Part shown: in pieces, positions 35,574 through 44,461 of the stretch | Numbering within the stretch: the stretch's first letter is position 1 | How the letters are laid out: each line of letters begins with the position of its first letter | Assembly: GCF_042666615.1 (NCBI RefSeq) | Contig: NZ_JBHTDD010000001.1 | Coordinates: 620,001-684,000 of the forward strand | Reading direction: 5' to 3' | DNA from: KBS50 sp042666615 | Lineage (GTDB): Bacteria > Actinomycetota > Actinomycetes > Mycobacteriales > Micromonosporaceae | Length of the DNA stretch: 64,000 nucleotides | Made by a program: the position numbers and the translations under genes | The notes under the pieces: generated by a model | The model's input: only the letters and a program-made list of their open reading frames with translations | Databases searched by the model: none | What the model was told of the DNA's origin: nothing

Positions 35574-38023
35574 GGATGGCCGCGCACCGCGACGGCGAGG
35601 CGACCTCCCTTGACCAGCACCGCGAGGTCCCCGCCTCGATCGGTGCGCAGCACTCGGCTGCCGCCCTGGACGAGCCTGGCCAGCAGCACATCGCTCGGGT
35701 GCCCGTACTCGTTGTCCACTCCGACCGAGACGAGCGCCACCGTCGGATCGACCCGGTCCAGGAACTCCGGCTCCTGGTACGCCGAACCGTGGTGCGCCAC
35801 CTTCAGCACGTCGGCCCGCAGGCCGTCAGGGCCGATCAGGTCCAGCAACGCCCGCTGTTGCTCGCTCTCGGCGTCGCCGGCCAGCAGCAGGCGCAACCCG
35901 TTGCTGCGAACGCCGAGGACGAGAGAGTTGTTGTTGGGGTCGGACCTGGTGCCGCGGGCCGGATGCGCCGGACCCAGCACGGTCAGTTCGGCGCCGCCGA
36001 CCCGAAGCACCCGGCCGGCGGTCGCCGATTCGAGGTGCAGCCCGGCTGTCGCGGCCACCCGCTCGACGAGACGCCGGCCCTCGCCCGGCTCCGGCCAGCG
36101 CGGAGTCAGCAGGCCGCCGACCCGGCGACCGCGGAACACCCCGGCCACGCCGCCCACATGATCGGCGTGGAAGTGGCTGACGATCAGCAACGGGACCGAT
36201 CGGACACCGAGCCGTCGCAGGCACCGGTCGACCGCCACCGGTTCGGGTCCCGCGTCCACCACCACCGCCTGGTCTGGGCCGACCGCCAACACCAGGGCGT
36301 CGCCCTGCCCGACATCGCAGGCGACCGCGATCCACCCGGACGGCGGCCAGCCCGTCGCGACGATCCGGATCGGCGCCGCACCGACGACGGCGGCGGTCGC
36401 CATCACGACCATCAGCCGCCGCACCACAGTCGACCGGGCGGCCAGCATCAACAGCAGGGTCAGACCGGCCAGGAGCAGACCCCCGCCGGCTCCCCCGGGC
36501 CACGGCAGGGTGCCGGCGGGCAGTTGGGCTCCGTACCGGGCCACCAGCACCAGCCACCACGCCGGCCAGCCGGCCAGCCAGGCCGCGAACTCCGCCGCCC
36601 CGGCCCAGACCGGGGACACCGTCGCGGCGACCACACCGAGCACGGTGGCCGGCGCGACCGCGGGAACGGCCAGCAGGTTGGCCGGCACCGCCACCAGGCT
36701 CACGGTCCCGGACAGCCCGGCGATCACCGGCGTACAGGCCAACTGCGCCGCCGCCGGCACGGCCAGCGACTCGGCCAGTCCGGCCGGTACGCCGCGCCGC
36801 CGCAGCCCGTCCCGCCAGCGCGGCGCGAGCAGCAACAAGCCGCTGGTGGCCAGCACGGACAGCGCGAAGCCGGGATCACCGGCGAGATCCGGGTCCAGCA
36901 CCACCAGTACGGTGACGGCGGTACACAGCGCGGGCAGGGCCGCCCGCGTTCGGCCGGTGGCCAGGGCCAGCAGCGCGACCGCGCCCATCGCCGCCGCCCG
37001 CAGCACGCTTGGCGACGGGCGGGCCAGGACGACGAAACCGACGAGCGCCACCGCGCACAGGCCGGCGGAGAGCCAGGGTCCGGCCCGGGCCCAGCGAGCC
37101 AGCAGCAGCACGAGCCCGACGACAATTGCCACGTTGGAACCCGAAACCGCCGTCAGATGGGTCATCCCGGTCGTCCGAAAGTCCTCCTCGACCGCGGGAT
37201 CGAGCCGGCTTGTGTCCCCGACCACCAGCCCCGGCAGCAGCCCACCCGGCTCGTCCGGCAGCGGACCGGCCGCCGTCTGGAGACCGGAGCGCAACCGACC
37301 GGCGGCCCGTTGCGCCCAGGACGGCTCGCCGAGCAGCGCCGGCGCGGTGTTCACCGACAGGACGGCCGCGGTGAGGTCGCCGCCGTTCGGGACGCCGAGC
37401 CGGGCGGTCACCAGCACCCGCTGCCCGGGCAGCACCGATCGCCATGCCGGCCCGGTGGCCAGCACCAGGACGCGGGCCGGCGCCCGCACCGGGCGGGCGT
37501 CCGGGGCGTGGGCCCGCAGCCACACCAACGCGGCCGGCACCAGATAGCTGGCCGGGCGACCGGAGGCGCCGCGCAGGGCGTGCGGGTCGTCGCGGACCAT
37601 CAACTCGGCGGTGACCCGGACTTCGGCGCTCACCGGACCGGCCAGCGCCGGAGCGTCGCGCACCACGATCCGCGCCGCCGTAGCGGCCGATCCGCACACC
37701 ACGCCGAGCAGCACCGCAACCACCGGCCACCGCCAGCCCGTCCCTCGCCACCGCGCGCTGAAAGCCGCCCACCGGCGGCCGACCACCGTTGAGGAGCGCC
37801 GGGGTATCCGCCAGCCCCAGGATCTGGCCGCCGGCACGACGGCGGCGAGTACCGCCGCGCCGCCGCCGATGGCGAGGCTGACCGGCAGCGCGGTCCGCAG
37901 GGCCAGCAATGCCGACAGCCAGGTGGCCACCGCGAGGCCGGCGAGCCGCAGGTCGGGTGGCTCGCGCTCCGGGGTCGGATCGCCCGTCGACCGCCGCCGG
38001 GCCCCGCCGCGCGGAGCGCTCAC
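35543..38023 (-). CDS. comEC: ComEC/Rec2 family competence protein
   Basis: An 826-residue membrane protein that forms the DNA-uptake channel in naturally competent bacteria. In order: an N-terminal membrane pair and DUF4131-like OB region, the competence domain with about ten membrane helices (GMTHLTAVSGSNVAIVV motif near residue 335), and a metallo-beta-lactamase-like domain with HFHADHVGG (about residue 610) and AHHGSAYQ (about 735). The GTG at 38023 overlaps the comEA stop (GTGA). The C-terminal tail (HPASTAGSAPT) shares DNA with the remnant HTH gene. Whether this strain is competent is unknown. Confidence 0.93.
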   Translation of the reverse strand: MSAPRGGARRRSTGDPTPEREPPDLRLAGLAVATWLSALLALRTALPVSLAIGGGAAVLAAVVPAARSWGWRIPRRSSTVVGRRWAAFSARWRGTGWRWPVVAVLLGVVCGSAATAARIVVRDAPALAGPVSAEVRVTAELMVRDDPHALRGASGRPASYLVPAALVWLRAHAPDARPVRAPARVLVLATGPAWRSVLPGQRVLVTARLGVPNGGDLTAAVLSVNTAPALLGEPSWAQRAAGRLRSGLQTAAGPLPDEPGGLLPGLVVGDTSRLDPAVEEDFRTTGMTHLTAVSGSNVAIVVGLVLLLARWARAGPWLSAGLCAVALVGFVVLARPSPSVLRAAAMGAVALLALATGRTRAALPALCTAVTVLVVLDPDLAGDPGFALSVLATSGLLLLAPRWRDGLRRRGVPAGLAESLAVPAAAQLACTPVIAGLSGTVSLVAVPANLLAVPAVAPATVLGVVAATVSPVWAGAAEFAAWLAGWPAWWLVLVARYGAQLPAGTLPWPGGAGGGLLLAGLTLLLMLAARSTVVRRLMVVMATAAVVGAAPIRIVATGWPPSGWIAVACDVGQGDALVLAVGPDQAVVVDAGPEPVAVDRCLRRLGVRSVPLLIVSHFHADHVGGVAGVFRGRRVGGLLTPRWPEPGEGRRLVERVAATAGLHLESATAGRVLRVGGAELTVLGPAHPARGTRSDPNNNSLVLGVRSNGLRLLLAGDAESEQQRALLDLIGPDGLRADVLKVAHHGSAYQEPEFLDRVDPTVALVSVGVDNEYGHPSDVLLARLVQGGSRVLRTDRGGDLAVLVKGGRLAVAVRGHPASTAGSAPT

Positions 38024-38925
38024 ACCGTCACCATGTCCTTCAGGTCTTCGTAGCGGGCCTCGCCGATGCCGTCTACCTGCCGGAGGTCGCTGACCGCCTT
38101 GAACGGGCCGTGCCGCTGCCGGTGGTCGAGAATGCGCTGAGCCAGGACCGGCCCCACACCGGGCAGACCGTCGAGGTCCGCCAGGGTGGCCGTGTTCAGG
38201 TTGATTGGGCCACCCGACCCACCCGGCACGGCGCCCGGTGGCGCAGCACCCGCCGCCGGTTGCCCCACCGCGCCAGGCGGCGGCGTCACCTCGACGGCGA
38301 TCAGTTCTCCGTCGGTCAGCCGCCGGGCCGGGTTGAGCATCGCCACGTCCACTCCGGGCAGCGCGCCGCCGGCCGCCTCGATCGCGTCGGCGAGGCGTGC
38401 CCCGGCCGGCAGCCGCACCAGCCCGGGACGGTGGACCTTGCCGGCAACCGTTACCACGACCTCCGCGACGGGTGTGCCGCCGTCGGCCGCGGGGCGGTCC
38501 TCGGCACCGGCCGCGGAGTTCGCCGGCGCGGCACTGGTGGTGACCGTCCCGACGCTCCCTACCTGCTCGGTGGCCGGTCGGGCGCGCCACGCCCAGAGTG
38601 CCGCGCCGACGGCCACCACCAGGGCCACCACCGCGAGGGCCCGTACGCCTCGACGGCCCGGATCGAAGGCGCCGCCCAGCCGGTCGAGCCGGCCGGTGTC
38701 CATCGGAAGCCGACCCCCGGAGACCGGATCGACCTGGTCGGCCGGTGAAAGGTCGGCGGACGGGTCGGGCATCGTCGCGCTGACCGTCACGTCGTCGGGC
38801 GACGAGCGCGGTAGGCCCCGAGCGGCCGACTCGGTCCCCGGCCACTCGGGCGGCCCCGCCGACGGCGCCCGGTCGTCGAACAGCCTCCCGAGGCGGCGCT
38901 GCACGGAGATCTCGTCATCGGTCAC
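38020..38925 (-). CDS. comEA: ComEA family DNA-binding competence protein
   Basis: A 301-residue membrane-anchored protein: a disordered Pro/Asp-rich N-terminal part, one membrane helix (about residues 92-112), an SLBB domain (GKVHRPGLVRLPAGARLADAIEAAGG) and two C-terminal helix-hairpin-helix motifs (NTATLADLDGLPGVGPVLAQRI and VDGIGEARYEDLKDM) that bind DNA without sequence preference. ComEA hands DNA to ComEC, encoded next with a 4-bp overlap. Confidence 0.94.
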   Translation of the reverse strand: MTDDEISVQRRLGRLFDDRAPSAGPPEWPGTESAARGLPRSSPDDVTVSATMPDPSADLSPADQVDPVSGGRLPMDTGRLDRLGGAFDPGRRGVRALAVVALVVAVGAALWAWRARPATEQVGSVGTVTTSAAPANSAAGAEDRPAADGGTPVAEVVVTVAGKVHRPGLVRLPAGARLADAIEAAGGALPGVDVAMLNPARRLTDGELIAVEVTPPPGAVGQPAAGAAPPGAVPGGSGGPINLNTATLADLDGLPGVGPVLAQRILDHRQRHGPFKAVSDLRQVDGIGEARYEDLKDMVTV

Positions 38926-39057
38926 GGCGGGGACGCTAACCAGGGCCGGCGGGCAGCGGGCCGGTCCGAGAATGATCTGGGGATAACTGGGACGGCTGTG
39001 GAAAAGCGCCTGATCAAGCAGACGTGTGTTACGAGGGCCGCCGCGCCGCCCTGGTGA

Positions 39058-40398
39058 TCACATGGGACCGGTGTGGCGGCGGTTCATCACGATGGCCCGT
39101 CCCACCAGGCCAAGGCCGAACATGGCCAGGCCCACGAGCACCGACTGCCAGGGCAGGGTGGCGACCAGAACCAGGCAACCGCCGGCGCCGAGCAGGTTGA
39201 GCCCGCGCGGCCAGCGTCGCTGGTCGGCCGGCTGCGTGTACGCGGCGGCGTTGGCGATCGCGTAGTAGACCAGCACCCCGAAGGACGAGAAGCCGATCAC
39301 CCCGCGCAGGTCCATGGTGGCGACAAGCACGCCGACCACCACCGCGATCGCGATCTCCGCGCGGTGCGGCACCCCGTACCGCGGGTGGACGGCAGCCAGC
39401 CAGCGCGGGAGGTCGCGGTGGCGGGCCATGGCCAGGCTGGTGCGGCCGATACCGGCGATCAGGGCCAGCAGGGCGCCGAGGGAGGCGAGCGCGGCCCCGA
39501 TGCGCACGACAGGGGCCACCGGAGCCGCGCCAGCGGCCTGCACGGCGGTGGTCAGCGGCGCCACGGCGGTGGCGAGTCGATGGGGTCCCGCCGCCCACAG
39601 GGCGGCGACCGCCACCACCAGATAGACGGCCGCCGTGATGAACAGGGCGAGCGGAATGGCTCGCGGGATGGTCCGTCGGGGATCGCGGACCTCTTCGCCC
39701 ATGGTGGCGATGCGGGCGTACCCGGCGAAGGCGAAGAACAGCAGGCCGGCGGCCTGCAGGATGCCGTACGCGCCGCCAGCGCCAAGATCTGACCAGTCGC
39801 CCAGGTTCGCCGTCCTGGCCCGACCACCGACCGCGATGGCGACCACCACGACGGTCAGCGCGGTCAGGCTCGTCGCGACCAGCACGCGGGTCAGCATCGC
39901 GGTCCTGGTGACGCCCCGATAGTTGAGCGCCGCCAGGGCCACCACGGCCACCACGGCCACCGCGCGTCGCAGCCACCACGGGCCGGGTACGGCATAGGCG
40001 GCGAAGGTGAGCGCCATGGCCGCGCAGGAGGCGGTCTTGCCCACGACGAAGCCCCAGCCCGCCGTGAAGCCCCACAAGTGGCCGAGGCGTTCCCGCCCGT
40101 AGATGTAGGTGCCGCCGGAGGTCGGGTAGGTCGCCGCCAACTGGGCGGAGGCCACCGCGTTGCAGTACGCGATCACGACGGCGATCAGCAGTCCGATGAG
40201 GAGGCCGGTGCCGGCCGCACCGGCCGCGGGGCCGAACGCGACGAAGATTCCCGCCCCGATCATCGACCCCAACCCGATCAATACCGCGTCGGTGGTGCCC
40301 AGCCGCCGAGCCAGCGAACCCGGGACGGGATTCTGGCCGGGTTCCGCCGTGCCCCGCGTCGAACTCGGCGCGTCCCGCGACTGCCTCTCGCGGTCCAC
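39058..40398 (-). CDS. APC superfamily amino acid/amine permease
   Basis: A 446-residue transporter with about twelve membrane segments. The first helix carries the substrate- and sodium-site pattern GLGSMIGAGIFVAFG (about residues 44-58) of the amino acid-polyamine-organocation family. The final part (WPRGLNLLGAGGCLVLVATLPWQSVLVGLAMF) ends in a short basic tail. The GTG at 40398 has GGGAGGG upstream. It is divergent from an ArsR-type regulator-phosphatase, with one palindromic operator between them, so its expression is probably governed by that protein. Substrate unknown. Confidence 0.88.
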   Translation of the reverse strand: MDRERQSRDAPSSTRGTAEPGQNPVPGSLARRLGTTDAVLIGLGSMIGAGIFVAFGPAAGAAGTGLLIGLLIAVVIAYCNAVASAQLAATYPTSGGTYIYGRERLGHLWGFTAGWGFVVGKTASCAAMALTFAAYAVPGPWWLRRAVAVVAVVALAALNYRGVTRTAMLTRVLVATSLTALTVVVVAIAVGGRARTANLGDWSDLGAGGAYGILQAAGLLFFAFAGYARIATMGEEVRDPRRTIPRAIPLALFITAAVYLVVAVAALWAAGPHRLATAVAPLTTAVQAAGAAPVAPVVRIGAALASLGALLALIAGIGRTSLAMARHRDLPRWLAAVHPRYGVPHRAEIAIAVVVGVLVATMDLRGVIGFSSFGVLVYYAIANAAAYTQPADQRRWPRGLNLLGAGGCLVLVATLPWQSVLVGLAMFGLGLVGRAIVMNRRHTGPM

Positions 40399-40420
40399 CG
40401 TCAGCGCCCTCCCGTAAGTC

Positions 40421-40438
40421 CATCAAATCGACTTGATG
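40421..40438. promoter_or_regulatory. Palindromic operator in the APC/ArsR divergent promoter
   Basis: CATCAAATCGACTTGATG matches its reverse complement at 16 of 18 positions (ATCAA-N8-TTGAT half-sites, typical of ArsR-family operators). It overlaps the -35 box of the rightward promoter. Confidence 0.8.
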
Positions 40439-40461
40439 TATCGGCCACGCCGGCATATCTT
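40433..40461 (+). promoter_or_regulatory. Promoter of the ArsR-phosphatase gene
   Basis: -35 TTGATG (40433-40438), 17-bp spacer, -10 TATCTT (40456-40461), then 6 nt to the GTG at 40468. The start codon is placed for a leaderless mRNA, and the -35 box lies inside the operator. Confidence 0.7.
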
Positions 40462-40467
40462 CCGATG

Positions 40468-41268
40468 GTGGCCCCATCCAGTCAAGCGGTCCCCACATTC
40501 CTCCGCCTGGCGGCTCATCCGCTGCGGTGGCGGCTCCTGTCCGTTCTGGCGACAAGCGACTATCGGGTCCGCGAACTGGTGACACTTGTGGGCGAGCCGC
40601 AGAACCTGGTCTCGTACCACCTGCGACTGTTGCGGGATGGTGGGCTCGTCACCGTCGGGCGGAGCAGTCACGACGGCCGCGACAGCTACTACCACCTGAG
40701 ACTGGACCGCTGCGCGCGGGCGCTTACCGATATCGGCCCAGCGCTACATCCGGCGCTACGCGCCACACACGACGCGGAAGCGACGCCCCGGCCGAGCCTA
40801 CGACGTTCACCCGCGCTCAGCGTGCTGTTCGTCTGCACCGGCAACAGCGCCCGTTCCCCGATCGCCGAGGCCCTGCTCCGGCACCGGACCGGTGGACAGG
40901 TCGAGGTGGCGAGCGCGGGGAGCCGGCCCAAGCCCCACCTCCACCCGAAGGCCGTACGAGTGCTGCGCGAGACGTTCGACCTTGAAATCGCCGAGCAGCG
41001 ACCTCGTCACTGGGACACCCTGACCGGACGTCGGTTCGACTACGTCGTCAGCCTCTGCGACAAGGCTCGCGAGGTGTGCCCCGACTTCCCCGGCCACCCG
41101 CGGCGCGTGCACTGGAGCATCCCCGACCCCGCCGGGTCCGGCGCCGGGCCGGGCCAGGTCGACGGCGACCCCGCCCCCACCGGATATCCCGCCTTCCAGC
41201 GCGCCGCGGAGGACATTCACACCCGCGTCCGACATCTGCTGGCCGTGCTCGGCGCCAGCCGAACCTGA
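40468..41268 (+). CDS. ArsR-type HTH fused to low-molecular-weight phosphatase/arsenate reductase
   Basis: A fusion of about 266 residues. The first 80 residues are a winged-helix ArsR-like domain (LRLAAHPLRWRLLSVLATSDYRVRELVTLVGEPQNLVSYHLRLLRDGGLV). After a short Arg/Pro linker comes a low-molecular-weight phosphatase domain with the CTGNSARS active-site loop (about residues 119-126) and a downstream SIPDPAGSG stretch. The phosphatase fold also contains thioredoxin-linked arsenate reductases. The HTH lacks the ELCVCDL metal-binding cysteines, so it is unlikely to sense arsenite as classical ArsR does. GTG 40468 is chosen because a -10 box sits 6 nt upstream; ATG 40465 is the alternative. It is followed after 11 bp by a VOC-family gene. 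Confidence 0.85.
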   Translation: MAPSSQAVPTFLRLAAHPLRWRLLSVLATSDYRVRELVTLVGEPQNLVSYHLRLLRDGGLVTVGRSSHDGRDSYYHLRLDRCARALTDIGPALHPALRATHDAEATPRPSLRRSPALSVLFVCTGNSARSPIAEALLRHRTGGQVEVASAGSRPKPHLHPKAVRVLRETFDLEIAEQRPRHWDTLTGRRFDYVVSLCDKAREVCPDFPGHPRRVHWSIPDPAGSGAGPGQVDGDPAPTGYPAFQRAAEDIHTRVRHLLAVLGASRT

Positions 41269-41279
41269 AGGAGACAGTC

Positions 41280-41675
41280 ATGACAACGCCCGACCGGTAT
41301 GCCAGCGTGCGCTACATCGTCGACGACGTCCCAGCCGCCATCGACTTCTACACCAACCACCTGGGCTTCACGCTGAACGCCAGCGCCGCACCCGCCTTCG
41401 CCGACGTCGTACGCGGCCCGCTGCGGCTGCTGCTCTCCGGACCCACCAGTTCCGGCGCCCGTGCCACCCCGGGCGACGCCAGCGGCCCCGGACGCAACCG
41501 CGTCCACCTCGTCGTCGACGACCTTGATGCCGAGATCGAGCGGCTGCGCGGCGCCGGTCTGTCGCTGCGCGGTGACGTTGTCGCCGGCCCCGGTGGTCGA
41601 CAGATCCTCCTCACCGACCCAGCCGGCAACCTCGTCGAACTGTTCCAAGCCGCGCGTCGGCCGGACACCCCCTGA
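41280..41675 (+). CDS. VOC (glyoxalase/bleomycin-resistance) family protein
   Basis: A 131-residue single-module vicinal-oxygen-chelate protein. It opens with SVRYIVDDVPAAIDFYTNHLGF and ends with ILLTDPAGNLVELFQ, which carries the metal-binding Glu; the HLVVDDLDAEIERLR middle holds the other ligand. Members act as dioxygenases, isomerases or drug-binding proteins. It contains no cysteine, so it is not an ArsI-type C-As lyase. The ATG at 41280 follows AAGGAG, 11 bp after the HTH-phosphatase gene, and is probably co-transcribed with it. Confidence 0.87.
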   Translation: MTTPDRYASVRYIVDDVPAAIDFYTNHLGFTLNASAAPAFADVVRGPLRLLLSGPTSSGARATPGDASGPGRNRVHLVVDDLDAEIERLRGAGLSLRGDVVAGPGGRQILLTDPAGNLVELFQAARRPDTP

Positions 41676-41722
41676 CCGGATCGGTCTCCGGCCGGCGAGC
41701 ACTCCCCCACTCCAGAGCAGGT

Positions 41723-41744
41723 CCACCGTTCGAGGCGACGGTGG
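41723..41744. terminator. Stem-loop between VOC gene and degV
   Basis: CCACCGT (41723-41729) / ACGGTGG (41738-41744) with an 8-nt loop, between convergent stops. A short stem and no T-run make it tentative. Confidence 0.5.
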
Positions 41745-42596
41745 TTACGCACCGTCCTCCCGGCGATGCACCACCACGCAGGCCAGGCCCGGTCCGGCGT
41801 GGGCCGCCACGACGGCTCCGGCCTCGGTCAGGTACCTGTCGCACAACCGGTCGCCGAACCGGCCGACGAGCGCGTCGAGCAACTCGCCGGCCCGCTCCGG
41901 CGCCGCCATGTGGTGCACCGCGACGTCCACCGGGGAGTCGCCGGCCGCCTCCACCGCGAGATCGACAAGCCTCGCCAGGGCCCGGCTCGTGGTGCGCACC
42001 CGGTCCCGCAACACAAGCGTTCCTTCCGCCACGTGCAGGATCGGCTTCACCGCGAGCGCGGTGCCGAGCAGCGCGGAGGCCGCGTTGATCCGGCCGCCCC
42101 GGCGGAGGAACTCCAGGGTGTCCACGTAGAAGAAGGTGCGGGTGCGGTCGATGGCGGCCAGCGCCGCCGCGCGTACCGCGGCCGGATCGGCGCCCCGCGC
42201 GGCGGCGGCGCCGGCGGCGAGCGCGGGGAAGCCGAGGCCCATGCCGGTCGACCGGGAGTCCACCACCGTGACCAGCCCGTCGAACTCGGCGGCGGCCAAC
42301 GTCGCCGCCTCGGCGGTTCCGGACAGTTTCGCCGACAGGTGCACCGAGACGATCGCGCTCGCGCCGCCGTCGAGCAGCCGGCGGTAGACCCGGGCGAACT
42401 CGGCAGGCGCCGGCCGGGAGGTGGTCACGGTCACCCGCCGCTCGCCCAGCGCCCGGGCCACGTCGGCGGGCGAGACCTCGGCACCCTCCCGACCGGCCGC
42501 ACCGTTGATCACCACGGCCAGCGGCACGATCGTGAGCGGATGCGGCAACTCGGCCGGCAGGTACGCGGTGGAATCGGTGACGACCGCGACGGACAT
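41745..42596 (-). CDS. DegV family fatty acid-binding protein
   Basis: A 283-residue DegV protein, which in characterised bacteria binds a fatty acid that FakA phosphorylates. The start VAVVTDSTAYLPAE, the VTTSRPAPAEFARVYRRLLDGGASAIVSVHLSAKLSGTAEAA segment (about residues 58-99) and the VVDSRSTGMGLGF stretch that lines the lipid pocket are typical. Its place next to the gpgP-like phosphatase and rsfS-nadD is as in mycobacteria. Confidence 0.93.
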   Translation of the reverse strand: MSVAVVTDSTAYLPAELPHPLTIVPLAVVINGAAGREGAEVSPADVARALGERRVTVTTSRPAPAEFARVYRRLLDGGASAIVSVHLSAKLSGTAEAATLAAAEFDGLVTVVDSRSTGMGLGFPALAAGAAAARGADPAAVRAAALAAIDRTRTFFYVDTLEFLRRGGRINAASALLGTALAVKPILHVAEGTLVLRDRVRTTSRALARLVDLAVEAAGDSPVDVAVHHMAAPERAGELLDALVGRFGDRLCDRYLTEAGAVVAAHAGPGLACVVVHRREDGA

Positions 42597-42669
42597 GCCG
42601 GAACGCTACCGGATCACCGCCGGTCGCGCCCATGTCCCGGTACGGCGTCAACGGCGCCGACATCGACCG

Positions 42670-43296
42670 TCAGAGCGGCGGCGGCGTGGCGCCCTGGTCG
42701 ATCAGGCCCACGTTGTGCGCGCGCAACTGCCAGCCGCGGGCGTCGTGCCGCAGCTCGGTCCAGTGGCAGTTCTGCAACGGGCCGACCGCGCGCAGCACCT
42801 CGGGGGCCCAGCCGAGCAACTGGCCGCAACCCTGTCGGGACGCCCCACCGTGGGTGGCCACCACGATGGTCCCGCCGGGGACGGCGTCCGCGGCCTCCTG
42901 CAACGCGGCGCCGACCCGCTTGCCCAGGTCGTCGAGGCTCTCCAGCTCGCAGCCCGGATCCGGATCGCCGGCCCGCCAGGCCGCGTACTCGGCCGGGAAC
43001 CGCTGCGCGACGTCGGTAAGCAGCATCCCCTGCCACCGGCCGAAGTAGCGCTCCCGCAGCCGGGCATCAAGGTGGACCGGCAGTCCGGTGAGCGCCGCCA
43101 ACGCGTCGGCGGTGTGTCGAGCACGGCTCAGGTCGCTGGCGACGATGGCATCCGGGCGGAGCGCCGCGAGCAGCGGCGCCGCACCGGCCGCCTGCTGCCG
43201 GCCGAGATCGTTGAGCCCGACATCGGTCTGCCCCTGCACCCGGGAGGAGCCGTTCCAGTCGGTGTTGCCGTGCCGCCAGACGATCAGGCGGGTCAT
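42670..43296 (-). CDS. gpgP: Histidine phosphatase (glucosyl-3-phosphoglycerate phosphatase-like)
   Basis: A 208-residue phosphoglycerate-mutase-fold phosphatase. The catalytic RHGNTDWN (residues 8-15) and the second His in ATHGGASR (about residue 148) are both present, with the acidic RERYFGRWQG loop between. The mycobacterial gene in the same place (beside rsfS-nadD) is GpgP, of methylglucose lipopolysaccharide synthesis; the name is by synteny and fold, not proven here. The start overlaps the rsfS stop by 4 bp. Confidence 0.82.
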   Translation of the reverse strand: MTRLIVWRHGNTDWNGSSRVQGQTDVGLNDLGRQQAAGAAPLLAALRPDAIVASDLSRARHTADALAALTGLPVHLDARLRERYFGRWQGMLLTDVAQRFPAEYAAWRAGDPDPGCELESLDDLGKRVGAALQEAADAVPGGTIVVATHGGASRQGCGQLLGWAPEVLRAVGPLQNCHWTELRHDARGWQLRAHNVGLIDQGATPPPL

Positions 43297-43691
43297 TCGG
43301 CGGCGCCCGCCTCGGCCTCGACGAGGTCACGGTCGACGAACGGGATGGTCGGGCAGTCCTTCCACAGCCGGTCCAGCGCGTAGAACTCGCGCTCCTCGGC
43401 GTGCTGGACATGCACCACCACGTCGACGTAGTCGAGCAGCACCCAACGGCCGGCCCGCTCCCCCTCGCGGCGGGCGGGCTTGGCCTTCTCCGGAAGGTCG
43501 ACCAGCCGCTCCTCGATCGCGTCGACGATCGCCTGCACCTGGCGCTCATTCGGCGCCGACGCGATCACGAACGCGTCGGTGATGGCGAACTTGTCGGTCA
43601 CGTCGATGATGACGATGTCCTGCGCCTTCTTGTCGGCGGCGGCCTGGGCTGCGGCCAGGGCCAGCTCGTGAGCGCGAGCGGATGCTGCCAC
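43293..43691 (-). CDS. rsfS: Ribosome silencing factor RsfS
   Basis: A 132-residue RsfS/Iojap protein, which binds L14 of the large subunit and blocks subunit joining in starved cells. The core IVIIDVTDKFAITDAFVIASAPNERQVQAIVDAIEERL and the WVLLDYVDVVVHVQHAEEREFYALDRLW segment are diagnostic. The GTG at 43691 follows AAGGAG; the open frame to 43733 is not family-like. It lies 87 bp from nadD and overlaps gpgP by 4 bp. Confidence 0.95.
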   Translation of the reverse strand: MAASARAHELALAAAQAAADKKAQDIVIIDVTDKFAITDAFVIASAPNERQVQAIVDAIEERLVDLPEKAKPARREGERAGRWVLLDYVDVVVHVQHAEEREFYALDRLWKDCPTIPFVDRDLVEAEAGAAE

Positions 43692-43778
43692 CTTGCTCCT
43701 TCGATCGGCTGTACGAGGAGTCAAGCGTCTCATACACCCCCGGCAGATGCCGCCTCGGTTTCCCGCGAAAAGGGACGA

Positions 43779-44375
43779 TCAGCACCGATACAGGCGCCGC
43801 TTGGCGATGTACTGCACCACACCTTCGGGTACGAGGTACCAGATCGGCTTGCCCGCGGCCACCCGGGCCCGGCAGTCGGTCGACGAGATGGCCATGGCCG
43901 GCACCTGGACCAGGCTTACCGCGTCGGCGGGCAGGTGAGCGGCGGACAGCTCGAAACCGGGCCGGGTCACCCCGATGAAGTGCGCCAGCTCGAACATCTG
44001 CTCGGCGTCCTTCCAGGAGAGGATCTTCTCCAGGGCGTCCGCGCCGGTAATGAAGAACAACTGCGCCTTCGGGCCGTATTCGAGCCGGATGTCCCGAAGC
44101 GTGTCAACTGTGTACGTCGGTCCGCTCCGGTCGACGTCCGCCCGGCTGACCTGGAAGGTCGGGTTCGACGCGGTCGCGATGACCGTCATCAGATAGCGAT
44201 CCTCGGCCGGCGTGACGGTTTCGTCCGCCTTCTGCCACGGCTGGCCGGTCGGCACGAAGACCACCTCGTCCAGCCCGAACCGGTCCGCCACCTCGCTCGC
44301 GGCGACCAGGTGGCCGTTGTGGATCGGATCGAAGGTGCCACCCATGATCCCGACCCGCCGAGTGTCCTCCTCCAC
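43779..44375 (-). CDS. nadD: Nicotinate-nucleotide adenylyltransferase NadD
   Basis: A 198-residue NadD, which forms nicotinic acid adenine dinucleotide from the mononucleotide and ATP in NAD synthesis. The GGTFDPIHNGHL motif (residues 12-23) and ISSTDCRAR (about 167) contact the nucleotide phosphates. Start at ATG 44375. The nadD-rsfS-gpgP run is conserved in actinobacteria. Confidence 0.96.
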   Translation of the reverse strand: MEEDTRRVGIMGGTFDPIHNGHLVAASEVADRFGLDEVVFVPTGQPWQKADETVTPAEDRYLMTVIATASNPTFQVSRADVDRSGPTYTVDTLRDIRLEYGPKAQLFFITGADALEKILSWKDAEQMFELAHFIGVTRPGFELSAAHLPADAVSLVQVPAMAISSTDCRARVAAGKPIWYLVPEGVVQYIAKRRLYRC

Positions 44376-44461
44376 ACAGTTGATCGTAAGCCGGTCGCGA
44401 GACCGACTCGGCCGCGGGCCGATCCCCAGCCCGGCGATCCTGGGCTAGCGGATCTTCCGCG

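Noticed and set aside
41280..41675. VOC protein as an ArsI C-As lyase completing an arsenic operon
   Set aside because: The protein has no cysteines, and the neighbouring HTH lacks the arsenite-binding motif.
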